Assembly (NCBI GenBank): GCA_937975705.1
Contig: CALJTX010000049.1
Location: 5,531-69,530, forward strand
Direction of reading: 5' to 3'
DNA from: an uncultured Flavobacteriia bacterium
GTDB lineage: Bacteria > Bacteroidota > Bacteroidia > Flavobacteriales_D > Crocinitomicaceae
DNA length: 64,000 bases
Part shown: positions 51,497-60,431 of the stretch, piece after piece
Layout: every line of letters begins with the position of its first letter
Position numbering within the stretch: position 1 is the stretch's first letter
Translations under genes and position numbers: made by a program
The notes under the pieces: generated by a model
What the model was told of the DNA's origin: nothing
The model's database searches: none
The model's input: the letters and a program-made list of their open reading frames with translations, nothing else

Positions 51497-52858
51497 ATGA
51501 AAGTCTACAACAATATCCTCGAAACCATTGGTAACACACCCTTGGTCCGCATCAATAAATTGACCAAAAATATCCCAGCACAAGTTCTGGCCAAAGTAGA
51601 AACTACCAACCCTGGCAATTCCGTCAAAGACCGCATGGCGGTAAAAATGATCGAGGACGCCGAAAAAGCAGGGATTTTGAAGCCAGGCGGCACCGTTATT
51701 GAAGGTACCTCGGGCAACACCGGCATGGGTTTGGCATTGGCTTGCATCATCAAAGGATACAAACTCATTTGCGTACTCAACGACAAACAATCCAAAGAGA
51801 AAATGGATATTTTGCGCGCAGTTGGTGCCGAGGTTGTGGTTTGTCCTACGGCAGTAGAACCAACAGACCCTAGATCATATTACTCTGTTTCTCGTCGTTT
51901 GGCTTCCGAAATCCCGAACTCGTGGTATGTCAATCAGTACGATAATTTGTCCAACAGAACTGCGCATTACGAACAAACGGGCCCAGAAATTTGGGAGCAA
52001 ACCGAAGGGAAAATCACGCACTTTGTAGTAGGAGTAGGTACGGGCGGCACCATTTCAGGTGTGGGTAAATTTCTCAAAGAAAAAAATCCAAACATTCAAA
52101 TCTGGGGTATTGATACCTACGGATCTGTCTTCAAAAAATATAAGGAAACCGGAATTTTCGACGAGAATGAAATTTATCCCTATATCACAGAAGGAATTGG
52201 CGAAGATATCTTGCCTGCCAACGTAGATTTTGACGTCATAGATCATTTTGAGAAAGTCACCGACAAAGATGCCGCTGTTTACACCCGCAAACTCGCTCGT
52301 GAAGAAGGCATTTTTGTAGGGAACTCAGCAGGTTCTGCCATCAAAGGACTCCTGCAAATGGGTGAAAAACTCACAAAAGACGATGTGGTAGTGGTGTTGT
52401 TCCACGACCACGGTAGCCGCTATGTCGGTAAAATTTTCAATGACGAATGGATGCGCGAGCGCGGCTTTTTAGAAGAAGAATTCCTTACCGCTGGTGATTT
52501 AGTGGCCAAGCATGGCAACAAACCTTTGGTTTCACTCTATGCAGAAGAGTTGGTGTCACACGCCATTGCCAAAATGCGCAATTTTGATATTTCTCAAATT
52601 CCGGTCATGAAAGACGGACAGTTTGTAGGTTCCATAGACGATAGCCATGTGTATCAATTGTTAGTCGATGACCCTAGCCTCAGAGATGCGCCTATTTCAA
52701 CTATTATGAACCCTGCTTTTCCAGTTGTTCAACAGAACACCAGTGTTGAAGAGGTTTGTAAATTGATTTCCAAGCATGTTCCTGCGGTTCTTGTCGAATT
52801 ACCTGATCACAAATTCCACATTGTGTCTCGTTACGACGTCATTGCTGCAATGGCTTAA
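51497..52858 (+). CDS. Cystathionine beta-synthase (PLP domain plus CBS pair)
   Basis: This 453-residue enzyme condenses serine and homocysteine to cystathionine. The PLP-lysine segment NPGNSVKDRMA lies near residue 37, the phosphate-loop EGTSGNTGMGLA near 72 and VGVGTGGTISGVGKFL near 180. The C-terminal 120 residues hold two CBS motifs (MRNFDISQIPVMKDGQFVGS, ISTIMNPAFPVVQQNTSVEEV in parts), likely an adenosyl-ligand sensor. The upstream ATG at 51470 is rejected because a -7 box lies between it and 51497. The next gene starts 6 bases after its stop. Confidence 0.9.
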   Translation: MKVYNNILETIGNTPLVRINKLTKNIPAQVLAKVETTNPGNSVKDRMAVKMIEDAEKAGILKPGGTVIEGTSGNTGMGLALACIIKGYKLICVLNDKQSKEKMDILRAVGAEVVVCPTAVEPTDPRSYYSVSRRLASEIPNSWYVNQYDNLSNRTAHYEQTGPEIWEQTEGKITHFVVGVGTGGTISGVGKFLKEKNPNIQIWGIDTYGSVFKKYKETGIFDENEIYPYITEGIGEDILPANVDFDVIDHFEKVTDKDAAVYTRKLAREEGIFVGNSAGSAIKGLLQMGEKLTKDDVVVVLFHDHGSRYVGKIFNDEWMRERGFLEEEFLTAGDLVAKHGNKPLVSLYAEELVSHAIAKMRNFDISQIPVMKDGQFVGSIDDSHVYQLLVDDPSLRDAPISTIMNPAFPVVQQNTSVEEVCKLISKHVPAVLVELPDHKFHIVSRYDVIAAMA

Positions 52859-52864
52859 GCGCTT

Positions 52865-53599
52865 ATGCGGATCATTTCATTGGTTCCTTCTTTAAGCGAA
52901 TACCTTTGGGCGCTTGGCCTTGATGAACAAGTTGTCGGGGTCACCAAGTTTTGCGTTCACCCCAACCATTGGTGGCGCGAAAAAACCAGAGTAGGTGGCA
53001 CGAAGCAAGTAAATTTCGATGCCATTCAACAACTACAACCTACACTGATTATCGCCAATAAAGAAGAAAATACCAAAGAAGACATTGAACGTTTACAGCA
53101 AAATTATGAGGTACTCCTTACCGATATTAACTCCATAGATGATGCCTTCAGGGACTTGCTTCGCATCGGCGAATGCGTTCACAAGTTAGAAGAAACTAAG
53201 GAACTCCTTCAAGAAATAAAGAATGCTTTTGCCGCAACCAAAAATATGGGCACAGGCGCAACTTTTCTTTATTTCATTTGGCAAGACCCGCATTATGTGG
53301 TTGGACCAAATACTTACATCCATTCCTTATTGAGTTATTTCGGTTTGAAAAATGTTTGCACGATTGAAAGGTATCCTGAACTTCAAGAGGTGCTTGCAAA
53401 TACTGTTGAGCCTAATCAGTATCCAGATTTCATCTTTTTAAGTTCTGAGCCCTATCCATTCAAAAAGGAGCACGTAACTGCCTTTCAACAGCGCTTTCCC
53501 CAATCGAAAGTACTTTTGATTGATGGCGAAATGTGTTCATGGTACGGATCGAGGATGTTGGCGGTTCCTAGGTATTTGAAGCAGAAATTTTTGGAATGA
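52865..53599 (+). CDS. BtuF/FepB-like helical-backbone metal-receptor protein without signal peptide
   Basis: A 244-residue protein of the periplasmic binding-protein fold used for cobalamin and siderophores: MRIISLVPSLSEYLWALGL with VVGVTKFCVHP and TKQVNFDAIQQLQPTLIIANKEEN typical of the N-lobe, YVVGPNTYIHSLLSYFGLKN of the C-lobe. No signal peptide or lipobox is visible, so it appears cytoplasmic, and no ABC permease or receptor is nearby. It is 6 bases after cystathionine beta-synthase. Possibly a sensor or a carrier; the ligand is unknown. Confidence 0.75.
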   Translation: MRIISLVPSLSEYLWALGLDEQVVGVTKFCVHPNHWWREKTRVGGTKQVNFDAIQQLQPTLIIANKEENTKEDIERLQQNYEVLLTDINSIDDAFRDLLRIGECVHKLEETKELLQEIKNAFAATKNMGTGATFLYFIWQDPHYVVGPNTYIHSLLSYFGLKNVCTIERYPELQEVLANTVEPNQYPDFIFLSSEPYPFKKEHVTAFQQRFPQSKVLLIDGEMCSWYGSRMLAVPRYLKQKFLE

Positions 53600-53618
53600 T
53601 AATTGCATAGTCGGGCCT

Positions 53619-56024
53619 ATGTTTCAAAAATTACTAGTCCTTTTACTAGGCTTACAATCAGGTGTTTGGGCCCAGCAATATCAAATATTAGATGAAAGTC
53701 TGAACAAAGGCGTTTCATTTGCCAAAATTTATCCAGAAAAAGAGCCTGCAAAGCTAGCAGATATCGATGGCTTATTTGAGCTCCTTTCCGCAGATCAAAA
53801 GATCCAAATTAAGGCACAGGGCTACCACGACACAACTGTTTTTTTACCCGATTTGGAGTCGAATCAAATCTATTTGCGCACCAAAGCGCAGCAGACACAA
53901 GATGTTGTGGTCTTGCCCGGCTTGAACCCAGCAGTGCGCATCATCGAGCAAGCCATTGCGAATAGAAAGCGCAATCATCCTCAAGCTCATGGGGGTTTTA
54001 TTGCAGAACAATACAGTAAGTTTGTTTTTGATTTAGATGACACCACCAGGCGCAAAATGGCCGAATCGGTCATTTCGCCTACAGACACCAATAATTTTGA
54101 ATTCAAGCAATTCACCGAACGGCAAGCATTTTTTATCTCAGAAACAAAGTCTAGTCATTATTTTGAGCCGCCGTATCGGGAGAAAGAAATTATTGAGGCT
54201 TATCGCGTCTCTGGTTTTACTGACCCTGCTTTGTCGAGTATTGCCCAGGGCTTGCAGTCTTTTCATTTTTACGAAATTCAGCTTGAAATACTTGGACTGA
54301 AGTATTTGAGCCCGCTGGCTCCTGGTTCGCTCAATCGCTATTTTTTCTCTTTGAAAGACACCACAGTTACAGGTGTAGACACCACTTTTACCATTTTTTT
54401 CAAGCCCAAAAAAGGTGCTGATTTTAACGGTTTAACGGGATATTTGTACATCAACACCAATGGTTTTGCAATTGAGAAGGTGCAGGCCGCACCTTTTAAT
54501 CCGCCACCCAATTCAAATAAAGTAGCAATTGTACAGGAATACCAACTGATCGATTCCAAAATATGGTTTCCAAAGCAGTTGAGCACAGCTATTTACTTGC
54601 CTTTTATTTCATTGAGTTTTGATTCCTTGCCAGCAGTAATTGTTGGTAAAGGTATCAATGTGGTAAAGGGGGTGCGTTTTGATCCTCCCGAATTAGATAA
54701 AGTGCGGTTTCAGCAAATTGCAGTAGAGACACTTCCGAATGCAGCCACTAAGCTCTCCGCTTCAGCCTGGGACAGCGTGCGTATTGCACCGCTAAGCGAG
54801 CGGGAAAAGATGACGTACATACAAATCGATTCCTTGTCCGAGGAATATCATTTTGATCAAAAGCTGAAATTAGCCAAAGTACTTTCCACAGGTAAAATAC
54901 AATTGGGTTATGCGCAATTGGATGCCGCTAAATTCCTTAAATACAATGCATTTGAGCGCGTTCGCTACGGTTTGGGAATTGAGAGTTCTCAAAAGTTGTC
55001 TAAGTACTTTAATTTCGGTGCGAGTGGAGGCTATGGTCTCAACGACCAGCGTTTCAAGTACGATGCCTATCTAAATGTGTTTATCCCGTCAGTGCATCAG
55101 TTCAAGCTCAAGGCAGCAAGAAGTTTGGATGTTGCCGAAGTAGGGGCGCCGGTGCTCTATCAAACGAATTTACTCTTTAAGCAAGATGCCACGCGTTATT
55201 TGTATGCGTCGAATATGGCGTATCAAGAGAAGTTGGGGCTGCAATTTTCAGGGCAAATCAAGGCAAATCAACATTTTGAATTAGAGACAAGCTTGCAGCG
55301 CAATCAATATACCGATGGCTATTTGTATGAGGGGCAATCTGCATCACAAGTGCTAATGAGTCGCTTGTCTTTCAGTTGGGCTTTTAGAGAAAAATCAGCC
55401 TATTTTGGCAATGTTTTGTTACCAAAGCCAAGTGCTTATCCGAAGATACAAGTTCAATTAGAACACGCTTGGCCGCTGCTCGGATGGTCAAGTAATCCTA
55501 CTGCCTTTAATAGATTTCAATTCAATGCTTTTCAAATACTTACGTTGCCAGGGCGAGGAGTATTGAACTGGAATGCGCGTTTTTCGCACACCGATCGGTC
55601 AACCCCATTGTTATTTCAACACGTCGTCTCGGCGAGTCGATCGATAGACAATAACGGCATAAATGTGAGTGTTGCCAATACATTTGAAACGCTCATTAGT
55701 ACTGCGTTTTACCACCAAACCCAAGTGCAACTATTTATGCGCTACACACAAAATGCTTGGCGAACAAAAGCTACCTGGAATGAACCACAATTAGGTTTTC
55801 ACTATGCTTTTGGATGGGGTACGATGTCACAAAAGAACCTACACAATGCGAGTTTCATGACGATGGACAAGGGCTATCATGAAACGGGAATTTTGCTCAA
55901 TGGACTTTGGGTAAGTGGTGCAAGTAGCTTTGGAATTGGTGTCTTCGGCACATTTGGTTATTATGCGCCAAAAAATTGGCGTCAAAATTTGGTGCCTAAG
56001 TTTTCTATCGGTTATGTTTTTTGA
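53619..56024 (+). CDS. DUF5686-family outer membrane protein with carboxypeptidase-like N-domain
   Basis: An 801-residue protein: signal peptide (about 1-18), an N-terminal carboxypeptidase-regulatory-like domain (25-90), a linker with VRIIEQAIANRKRNHPQ near 108, then a long beta-rich region ending in GYVF, a C-terminal aromatic as in outer membrane barrels. This layout fits DUF5686 proteins, found throughout Bacteroidota, which resemble TonB-dependent transport barrels in overall form but lack a plug. Function unknown. It meets MerR tail-to-tail with 1 base between stops. Confidence 0.8.
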   Translation: MFQKLLVLLLGLQSGVWAQQYQILDESLNKGVSFAKIYPEKEPAKLADIDGLFELLSADQKIQIKAQGYHDTTVFLPDLESNQIYLRTKAQQTQDVVVLPGLNPAVRIIEQAIANRKRNHPQAHGGFIAEQYSKFVFDLDDTTRRKMAESVISPTDTNNFEFKQFTERQAFFISETKSSHYFEPPYREKEIIEAYRVSGFTDPALSSIAQGLQSFHFYEIQLEILGLKYLSPLAPGSLNRYFFSLKDTTVTGVDTTFTIFFKPKKGADFNGLTGYLYINTNGFAIEKVQAAPFNPPPNSNKVAIVQEYQLIDSKIWFPKQLSTAIYLPFISLSFDSLPAVIVGKGINVVKGVRFDPPELDKVRFQQIAVETLPNAATKLSASAWDSVRIAPLSEREKMTYIQIDSLSEEYHFDQKLKLAKVLSTGKIQLGYAQLDAAKFLKYNAFERVRYGLGIESSQKLSKYFNFGASGGYGLNDQRFKYDAYLNVFIPSVHQFKLKAARSLDVAEVGAPVLYQTNLLFKQDATRYLYASNMAYQEKLGLQFSGQIKANQHFELETSLQRNQYTDGYLYEGQSASQVLMSRLSFSWAFREKSAYFGNVLLPKPSAYPKIQVQLEHAWPLLGWSSNPTAFNRFQFNAFQILTLPGRGVLNWNARFSHTDRSTPLLFQHVVSASRSIDNNGINVSVANTFETLISTAFYHQTQVQLFMRYTQNAWRTKATWNEPQLGFHYAFGWGTMSQKNLHNASFMTMDKGYHETGILLNGLWVSGASSFGIGVFGTFGYYAPKNWRQNLVPKFSIGYVF

Positions 56025-56025
56025 T

Positions 56026-56592
56026 TTAAAAATCAAATAGCGTAGGCATGTCTGAAGCCGGCTTTTGTTTTTCTACGCTGCGTTTTTTGGGTGGCGCAAT
56101 TGCTGTGGGTGTTGGCTCCTTTTCAAGTGTGGGTGTGGGTTCTTTTTCAAGTACCGGCGTTGCAATTTCTTGGAGAATGGGAGTGGGCGTTTGAAGGGGC
56201 TTGCTTTCATATTGAACAGGCAAGCTCAATAATTTGGCTTTGATGCCTTCCAATTTGCTAATGATTTCAGCAATGTTTTGGCTGGCCGGAGCAACTGCAT
56301 TTTGAACCATTGGAACAGGCTCGACAAGCGGGGTGCTGGTTTTTTGTTTGAGTGCTTTTTTGGCACCTTCTAGCGTATATCCCTCTACTTTAACGAAGTG
56401 ATAAATGCGTTTGATTTGCTCGATTTCCTTGACTGAAAAAAGACGGTTACCCTTCTTGTTCTTTTTTGAAACGGTTAGGTTAAATTCCTTCTCCCAAAAC
56501 CTTAAAAGTGAGGCGTTTACTTGGAGCATTTCTGCCACTTCGCCAATGCTGTAATAAAGTTTGCTAAGTGTTTGATTTTCAATTGAGGGCAT
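56026..56592 (-). CDS. MerR-family transcription regulator
   Basis: This 188-residue protein has an N-terminal winged helix-turn-helix (about 12-80) with YYSIGEVAEMLQVNASLLRFWEKEF and SVKEIEQIKRIYHFVKVEGYTLEGAKKALK in parts. The central ~60 residues form a likely coiled coil. The C-terminal tail has a low-complexity repeat of Glu-Lys-Glu-Pro-Thr-Pro units (about 150-170). No effector Cys motif for metals is seen. The regulated gene is unknown; it is divergent from the NlpC/P60 gene. Confidence 0.85.
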   Translation of the reverse strand: MPSIENQTLSKLYYSIGEVAEMLQVNASLLRFWEKEFNLTVSKKNKKGNRLFSVKEIEQIKRIYHFVKVEGYTLEGAKKALKQKTSTPLVEPVPMVQNAVAPASQNIAEIISKLEGIKAKLLSLPVQYESKPLQTPTPILQEIATPVLEKEPTPTLEKEPTPTAIAPPKKRSVEKQKPASDMPTLFDF

Positions 56593-56626
56593 GTGTCTAC
56601 TTGAATGAAGATTCGAAAATAATTAT

Positions 56627-56634
56627 TATTTTTG
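56627..56634 (+). promoter_or_regulatory. -7 box for the NlpC/P60 gene
   Basis: TATTTTTG is an exact TAnnTTTG match whose G is 17 bases before the ATG at 56651. A TTG at 56601-56603 is a possible -33 contact, 23 bases upstream. Confidence 0.4.
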
Positions 56635-56650
56635 CAATGGCTTTCAGAAA

Positions 56651-57160
56651 ATGAAAATAAAAGGCATATTTTTCTTCTTTCTTTTTTTGGTCTTCGCTCA
56701 AGGGTTGTTGGCCCAGCCGCCGAATGCACCAGAGCAAACCCAAGCGCCCTTGCCAAATGATCCGCAAGTAGACGCCATCATAGATTACGCAAAGCGTTTT
56801 TTAGGTGTTCCGTATCGTTATGGAGGTACCACTCCTTCCGGTTTTGATTGCTCTGGTTTTATCAATTACATCTTTGGTAATTTTGGTTTTGACCTCGTGC
56901 GCACAAGTTACGGTTTGGCAGAGCTCGGCACCACCGTTAAGCTCTCTGAAATACGCCCCGGAGACCTCATGTTCTTCAAAGGGAGCAATGTCAATTCAAC
57001 AAGTGTAGGGCATGTGGCGCTCGTGGTGGAAGTAACCCCAACAGCAATCAAATTCATTCATTCTGCCAATACAGGTGTACGCATAGACAACTTCAATACC
57101 TCACAGTATTACATTCAGCGCTATCTCAAAACCAAGCGCCTAGACTACGGCACGCCGTAA
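56651..57160 (+). CDS. Secreted NlpC/P60 (C40) peptidase
   Basis: This 169-residue enzyme has a signal peptide (cleavage near LLAQ, residue ~22). The NlpC/P60 domain carries C67 in PSGFDCSGFINY, a His in VGHVALVVEV near 120 and a third catalytic-type residue in FIHSANTGVRID near 137. It likely cleaves peptidoglycan stem peptides in the periplasm. The gene is divergent from merR and followed after 17 bases by the transporter gene. Confidence 0.9.
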   Translation: MKIKGIFFFFLFLVFAQGLLAQPPNAPEQTQAPLPNDPQVDAIIDYAKRFLGVPYRYGGTTPSGFDCSGFINYIFGNFGFDLVRTSYGLAELGTTVKLSEIRPGDLMFFKGSNVNSTSVGHVALVVEVTPTAIKFIHSANTGVRIDNFNTSQYYIQRYLKTKRLDYGTP

Positions 57161-57165
57161 ATATG

Positions 57166-57173
57166 TAACTTAG
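57166..57173 (+). promoter_or_regulatory. Possible -7 box before the queuosine transporter gene
   Basis: TAACTTAG has one mismatch to TAnnTTTG, with its G 5 bases before the ATG at 57178, the spacing of the leaderless pattern. Confidence 0.25.
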
Positions 57174-57177
57174 CCAC

Positions 57178-57885
57178 ATGGAGCAAGCACAACTCAACGA
57201 GCGCAGACAATGGCTTTTTATCGCCTTAGCGGGCTTGTTTGTCACCAATGCCGTAACAGCTGAGCTCATCAGCAATAAGCTGATTCAAATTCCGCTTGAA
57301 GGGTTCTTTTTCGGTAAAAAAGTGGGGCCCTTCATTACCATTATCGGGATACTTCCTTGGCCAGTTGTTTTTTTATTGACCGACTTACTCAATGAATTTT
57401 ATGGTCAAAAAGCAGTGCGCAGGCTTTCTTGGATCACAGCAGGGCTCATTGCCTATTGTTTTTTAATTGTTGGTCTTTCCATGGCTGTACCTGCCTACGA
57501 GATCAAAGGATCAAAATTAGCAACCAACGCAGCTTACAATTTGGTGTTTGGCCAGGCTCAAGCAGTTATTGTTGGCAGTATTGTCGCCTTTTTGGTGTCG
57601 CAGCTTCTCGATGCATATTTGTTTGACAAAATAAAGCAAAAGACAGGCAATCGCTTCATTTGGTTGCGCAGCACCGGCAGTACGCTAATCTCGCAGCTCA
57701 TCGATTCCTATATTGTGCTCTATATCGGCTTTGTTTTACCCGGAGCCATGAGTTTGTCTACTTATATGGAAGTTGCACCAACCAACTATCTCTTGAAAAT
57801 TTTAATAGCTGTGCTGCTTACACCGCTGGTTTATGCAGGGCATTGGCTGGTTAGGCGTTATTTGAATCACTCCAAAGACGTTTAG
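57178..57885 (+). CDS. Queuosine precursor transporter (YhhQ family)
   Basis: A 235-residue membrane protein of the VUT/YhhQ family that imports 7-cyano-7-deazaguanine or relatives for tRNA queuosine. About six TM helices are seen. Family stretches are NAVTAELISNKLIQ near 25, FLLTDLLNEFYGQKAVR near 62, and TGSTLISQLIDSYIVLYIGF near 165. The end overlaps the minus-strand MFS gene by 35 bases tail-to-tail. Confidence 0.88.
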   Translation: MEQAQLNERRQWLFIALAGLFVTNAVTAELISNKLIQIPLEGFFFGKKVGPFITIIGILPWPVVFLLTDLLNEFYGQKAVRRLSWITAGLIAYCFLIVGLSMAVPAYEIKGSKLATNAAYNLVFGQAQAVIVGSIVAFLVSQLLDAYLFDKIKQKTGNRFIWLRSTGSTLISQLIDSYIVLYIGFVLPGAMSLSTYMEVAPTNYLLKILIAVLLTPLVYAGHWLVRRYLNHSKDV

Positions 57886-59032
57886 TTTTTTGGAGTTGTA
57901 ACAAGAGCGCTAGCACAGCTATTCCACCAAAGCCTGCTGCAATAAACAAACAAGTACGGGCACTTTCTATAGAGTTTTTGTAGCAAAAAAATGTCAGCCC
58001 AGACCCAATTAAAATACCAATTTCAAGTGCAATAAATAACGTGCCCGACCCCGTGCCGCGTCTGTGAGCCAAGCTCAAGTCGGCGGTCCAGGCAAAGAGC
58101 GTTGGGCTTGAAATTCCGGTTGCCAAGCCAAAAATGGTAGCGGCCAATGAATAGCTCCAAATATCGTCTGAAAATCCTAAAAGTGTCATACTGATCACGA
58201 GCAAAATACAACCGAGGAGCATAGTTTCTCTGCGGCCAATGCGGTCCGAAAGCGAGGAGAAAACCAAGCGTATGCCTATTGTGCTCAGGACGTAGATGCC
58301 GAAAAAATAGCCTTTGTTGGCTATGCCCAAGTATGCAGAGTAATCTGGCGTCAGGACAAAAATAACGCCTGAGCTAATGGCGGTCAATAGCATGATCAGT
58401 GCTGCAGGCTTGACACTTGGTTCTACGACATCTTCCCACTTGATCAATAGCTGTTTCCAATTAAAGGCCTGTTGTTGTGGCAATGTTTCTTTGATAGGGC
58501 TCATCAATAAAATCGCTAAAAGACCAAATGCCGCAGCAGTCATAAAAAGGGTGTCAAAATTGCTGTGTGCAAAAATGTAAGAACCCAGCGCTTGCCCAAT
58601 CCCGATACCCAGTGAAATGAATGTGCCCCAAAGCCCCATGGCAGCTCCTTTTCTGCCGGGAGGTAAAATGTCGGTGAGTAGGGCTGTTGCCCCTGTTGGC
58701 GCAAAGCCAGCACTTAAGCCGTGTGCAAAGCGCAAGACAAAGAAAATCGCCAATGCGCCAACCCAAGCATAACTCAAACTTGCTGCTATGGCAATTGCTA
58801 GTCCAATGTACACACTTCTCTTGCGTCCGATCAAATCGGCAAGTTTGCCTGCGAAGGGCCGTGAAATACCTGCTGCCACAGAAAACAAAAAAATGATGCT
58901 CCCTTTGACTTCGCTTCCGCCAAGTCCGCTGATAAAACCATTCATTTCAGGCAAGATCAGGTTAAAGCTGAGCATAAAGAAGAACATACTGAAACTCAAT
59001 AACCAGAAATCTTTCGTGTATCTTTTGAACAT
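57851..59032 (-). CDS. Major facilitator superfamily transporter
   Basis: A 393-residue, 12-helix transporter. The A-type loop GKLADLIGRKRSVYIG near residue 62 and the equivalent SSLSDRIGRRETMLLG after the central loop near 258 are the MFS hallmarks. GLSAGFAPTGATALLTDILPPGRKGAAMG (in parts near 105-130) recalls drug efflux members. The substrate is unknown. It begins leaderlessly after a -7 box at 59038-59045. Confidence 0.85.
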   Translation of the reverse strand: MFKRYTKDFWLLSFSMFFFMLSFNLILPEMNGFISGLGGSEVKGSIIFLFSVAAGISRPFAGKLADLIGRKRSVYIGLAIAIAASLSYAWVGALAIFFVLRFAHGLSAGFAPTGATALLTDILPPGRKGAAMGLWGTFISLGIGIGQALGSYIFAHSNFDTLFMTAAAFGLLAILLMSPIKETLPQQQAFNWKQLLIKWEDVVEPSVKPAALIMLLTAISSGVIFVLTPDYSAYLGIANKGYFFGIYVLSTIGIRLVFSSLSDRIGRRETMLLGCILLVISMTLLGFSDDIWSYSLAATIFGLATGISSPTLFAWTADLSLAHRRGTGSGTLFIALEIGILIGSGLTFFCYKNSIESARTCLFIAAGFGGIAVLALLLQLQKTKRLWSDSNNA

Positions 59033-59037
59033 GGCGG

Positions 59038-59045
59038 CAAAAGTA
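59038..59045 (-). promoter_or_regulatory. -7 box before the MFS gene
   Basis: TACTTTTG on the minus strand matches TAnnTTTG exactly, its G 6 bases before the ATG at 59032. Confidence 0.4.
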
Positions 59046-59080
59046 GTTAAACCAAACCAACTCTTGTTTGTTGTAACTAC

Positions 59081-60088
59081 ATGAAACGTATATTTGTCAT
59101 ACTTATGTTAGGAAGCCTAAATGCCTGTGGTCAGCAAGACCCCGATGATGCAAAAAATCAGAACACTTTCAATGGTCGTGCGCTACCTGAAAATGTATGT
59201 TATGTTGTCAATGGCGGCACCGAACGTCCGTTTACAGGCAAGTACTGGGATCACCACGAAGAAGGCACCTACGTTTGCGTGGCCTGCGATGCGCCTTTGT
59301 TTGAAAGCAAGACCAAATACGATTCAGGATCGGGTTGGCCAAGTTTTTACGAGGTGCTCACGCAAGGTAACGTCAAAAAAATTACCGACCATTCACACGG
59401 CATGATCCGCACAGAAGTGCGCTGTAATCAATGTGACGCGCATCTTGGACATGTGTTTGAAGACGGTCCAAAACCAACGGGTTTGCGCTACTGCATCAAC
59501 TCTGCTTCATTAAATTTTATTGCTGCAAAAGACATGGAAACAAATCAAAACAAAACAAATTTGCAAACCGCCACCTTTGGGGCAGGTTGTTTTTGGTGTA
59601 TTGAAGCGTGTTTCAAAGATCTCAAAGGGGTTGTTTCGGTGGTGCCTGGCTATGCTGGTGGTCATCAAAAAGATCCAACTTACAAAGAAGTTTGCAGTGG
59701 TCAAACCGGGCATGCAGAAGTAGCTCAAGTCGTTTTTGATCCGGGAATCATCTCCTACGAGGCCTTATTAGAAGCTTTTTGGTTTGTTCATGACCCGACT
59801 CAACTCAACCGTCAGGGCAATGATGTAGGTACGCAATACCGCTCAGTTATTTTTTACCACAGTGAAGAACAAAAGGTGTTGGCACAAAAATACCTCAAGC
59901 GTTTGAGTGAAGAAAAAGTATGGGATGCGCCAATTGTAACTGAAATTGTAGCTATCAACAACTATTACGAAGCAGAAGATTACCACCACAATTACTTTGA
60001 AAATAATCCTGGCAATCCTTATTGTCAGAGTGTGGTGCGTCCTAAGGTCGAGAAATTCAGAAAAGTATTTGCCAAAAGTCTGAACTAG
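59081..60088 (+). CDS. Bifunctional MsrB-MsrA methionine sulfoxide reductase lipoprotein
   Basis: This 335-residue lipoprotein (lipobox GSLNAC, Cys16) repairs both methionine sulfoxide epimers. MsrB comes first (about 30-152): zinc-binding CVACDAP and CNQCDAHLGHVF, SGSGWPSFYEVL, and the catalytic Cys in RYCINSASL. MsrA follows (about 162-325) with the catalytic GAGCFWCIEACF motif, PGYAGGHQKDPTYKEVCSGQTGHAE (in parts) and a C-terminal resolving region. The order B-A is the reverse of PilB-like fusions. It acts in the envelope. Confidence 0.93.
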   Translation: MKRIFVILMLGSLNACGQQDPDDAKNQNTFNGRALPENVCYVVNGGTERPFTGKYWDHHEEGTYVCVACDAPLFESKTKYDSGSGWPSFYEVLTQGNVKKITDHSHGMIRTEVRCNQCDAHLGHVFEDGPKPTGLRYCINSASLNFIAAKDMETNQNKTNLQTATFGAGCFWCIEACFKDLKGVVSVVPGYAGGHQKDPTYKEVCSGQTGHAEVAQVVFDPGIISYEALLEAFWFVHDPTQLNRQGNDVGTQYRSVIFYHSEEQKVLAQKYLKRLSEEKVWDAPIVTEIVAINNYYEAEDYHHNYFENNPGNPYCQSVVRPKVEKFRKVFAKSLN

Positions 60089-60093
60089 ACTTT
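60075..60093 (+). terminator. Weak hairpin at the end of the msrBA gene
   Basis: AAAGTCT and AGACTTT arms around a 5-base loop overlap the stop codon and are followed by a short TTTT. The stem is AT-rich, so this is a weak candidate. Confidence 0.3.
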
Positions 60094-60102
60094 GAACTGC
60101 TT

Positions 60103-60426
60103 TTAATCTTGTTCAGGAGCCAAGCGCAAGACAATTCCATCGATTTCGTCGCTGAGGTGAATTTGACAACCCAAGCGGCTGTTGCCTTTCACAAAAAAGG
60201 CTTGATCGAGCATATCTAGTTCCGCATCGCTTTGTTCTGGCAGTTCTGTTTCGGATTCTAAATAGCACTGACAAGTGGCGCACATAGCCATGCCACCGCA
60301 TTCTCCTTTCACCGGTAAGTCATAAGCTTTGCACAATTCCATGATATTCATGTTCATGTCGGTTGGTCCCTCGAGTTCGTGAGCCAATCCTTCTCTGTCA
60401 ATAATGGTTACTTTGATGTCTGCCAT
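60103..60426 (-). CDS. 2Fe-2S ferredoxin (adrenodoxin type)
   Basis: A 107-residue ferredoxin. The cluster ligands are the three Cys of ECGGMAMCATC near residue 40-48 and a later Cys in RLGCQIHL near 86. The acidic C-terminal region and the DxELDMLDQA helix fit the Isc/adrenodoxin-type fold. It probably feeds electrons to Fe-S assembly or an oxygenase. It lies 5 bases after the Rieske-like lipoprotein gene on the same strand. Confidence 0.92.
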   Translation of the reverse strand: MADIKVTIIDREGLAHELEGPTDMNMNIMELCKAYDLPVKGECGGMAMCATCQCYLESETELPEQSDAELDMLDQAFFVKGNSRLGCQIHLSDEIDGIVLRLAPEQD

Positions 60427-60431
60427 AGTAA

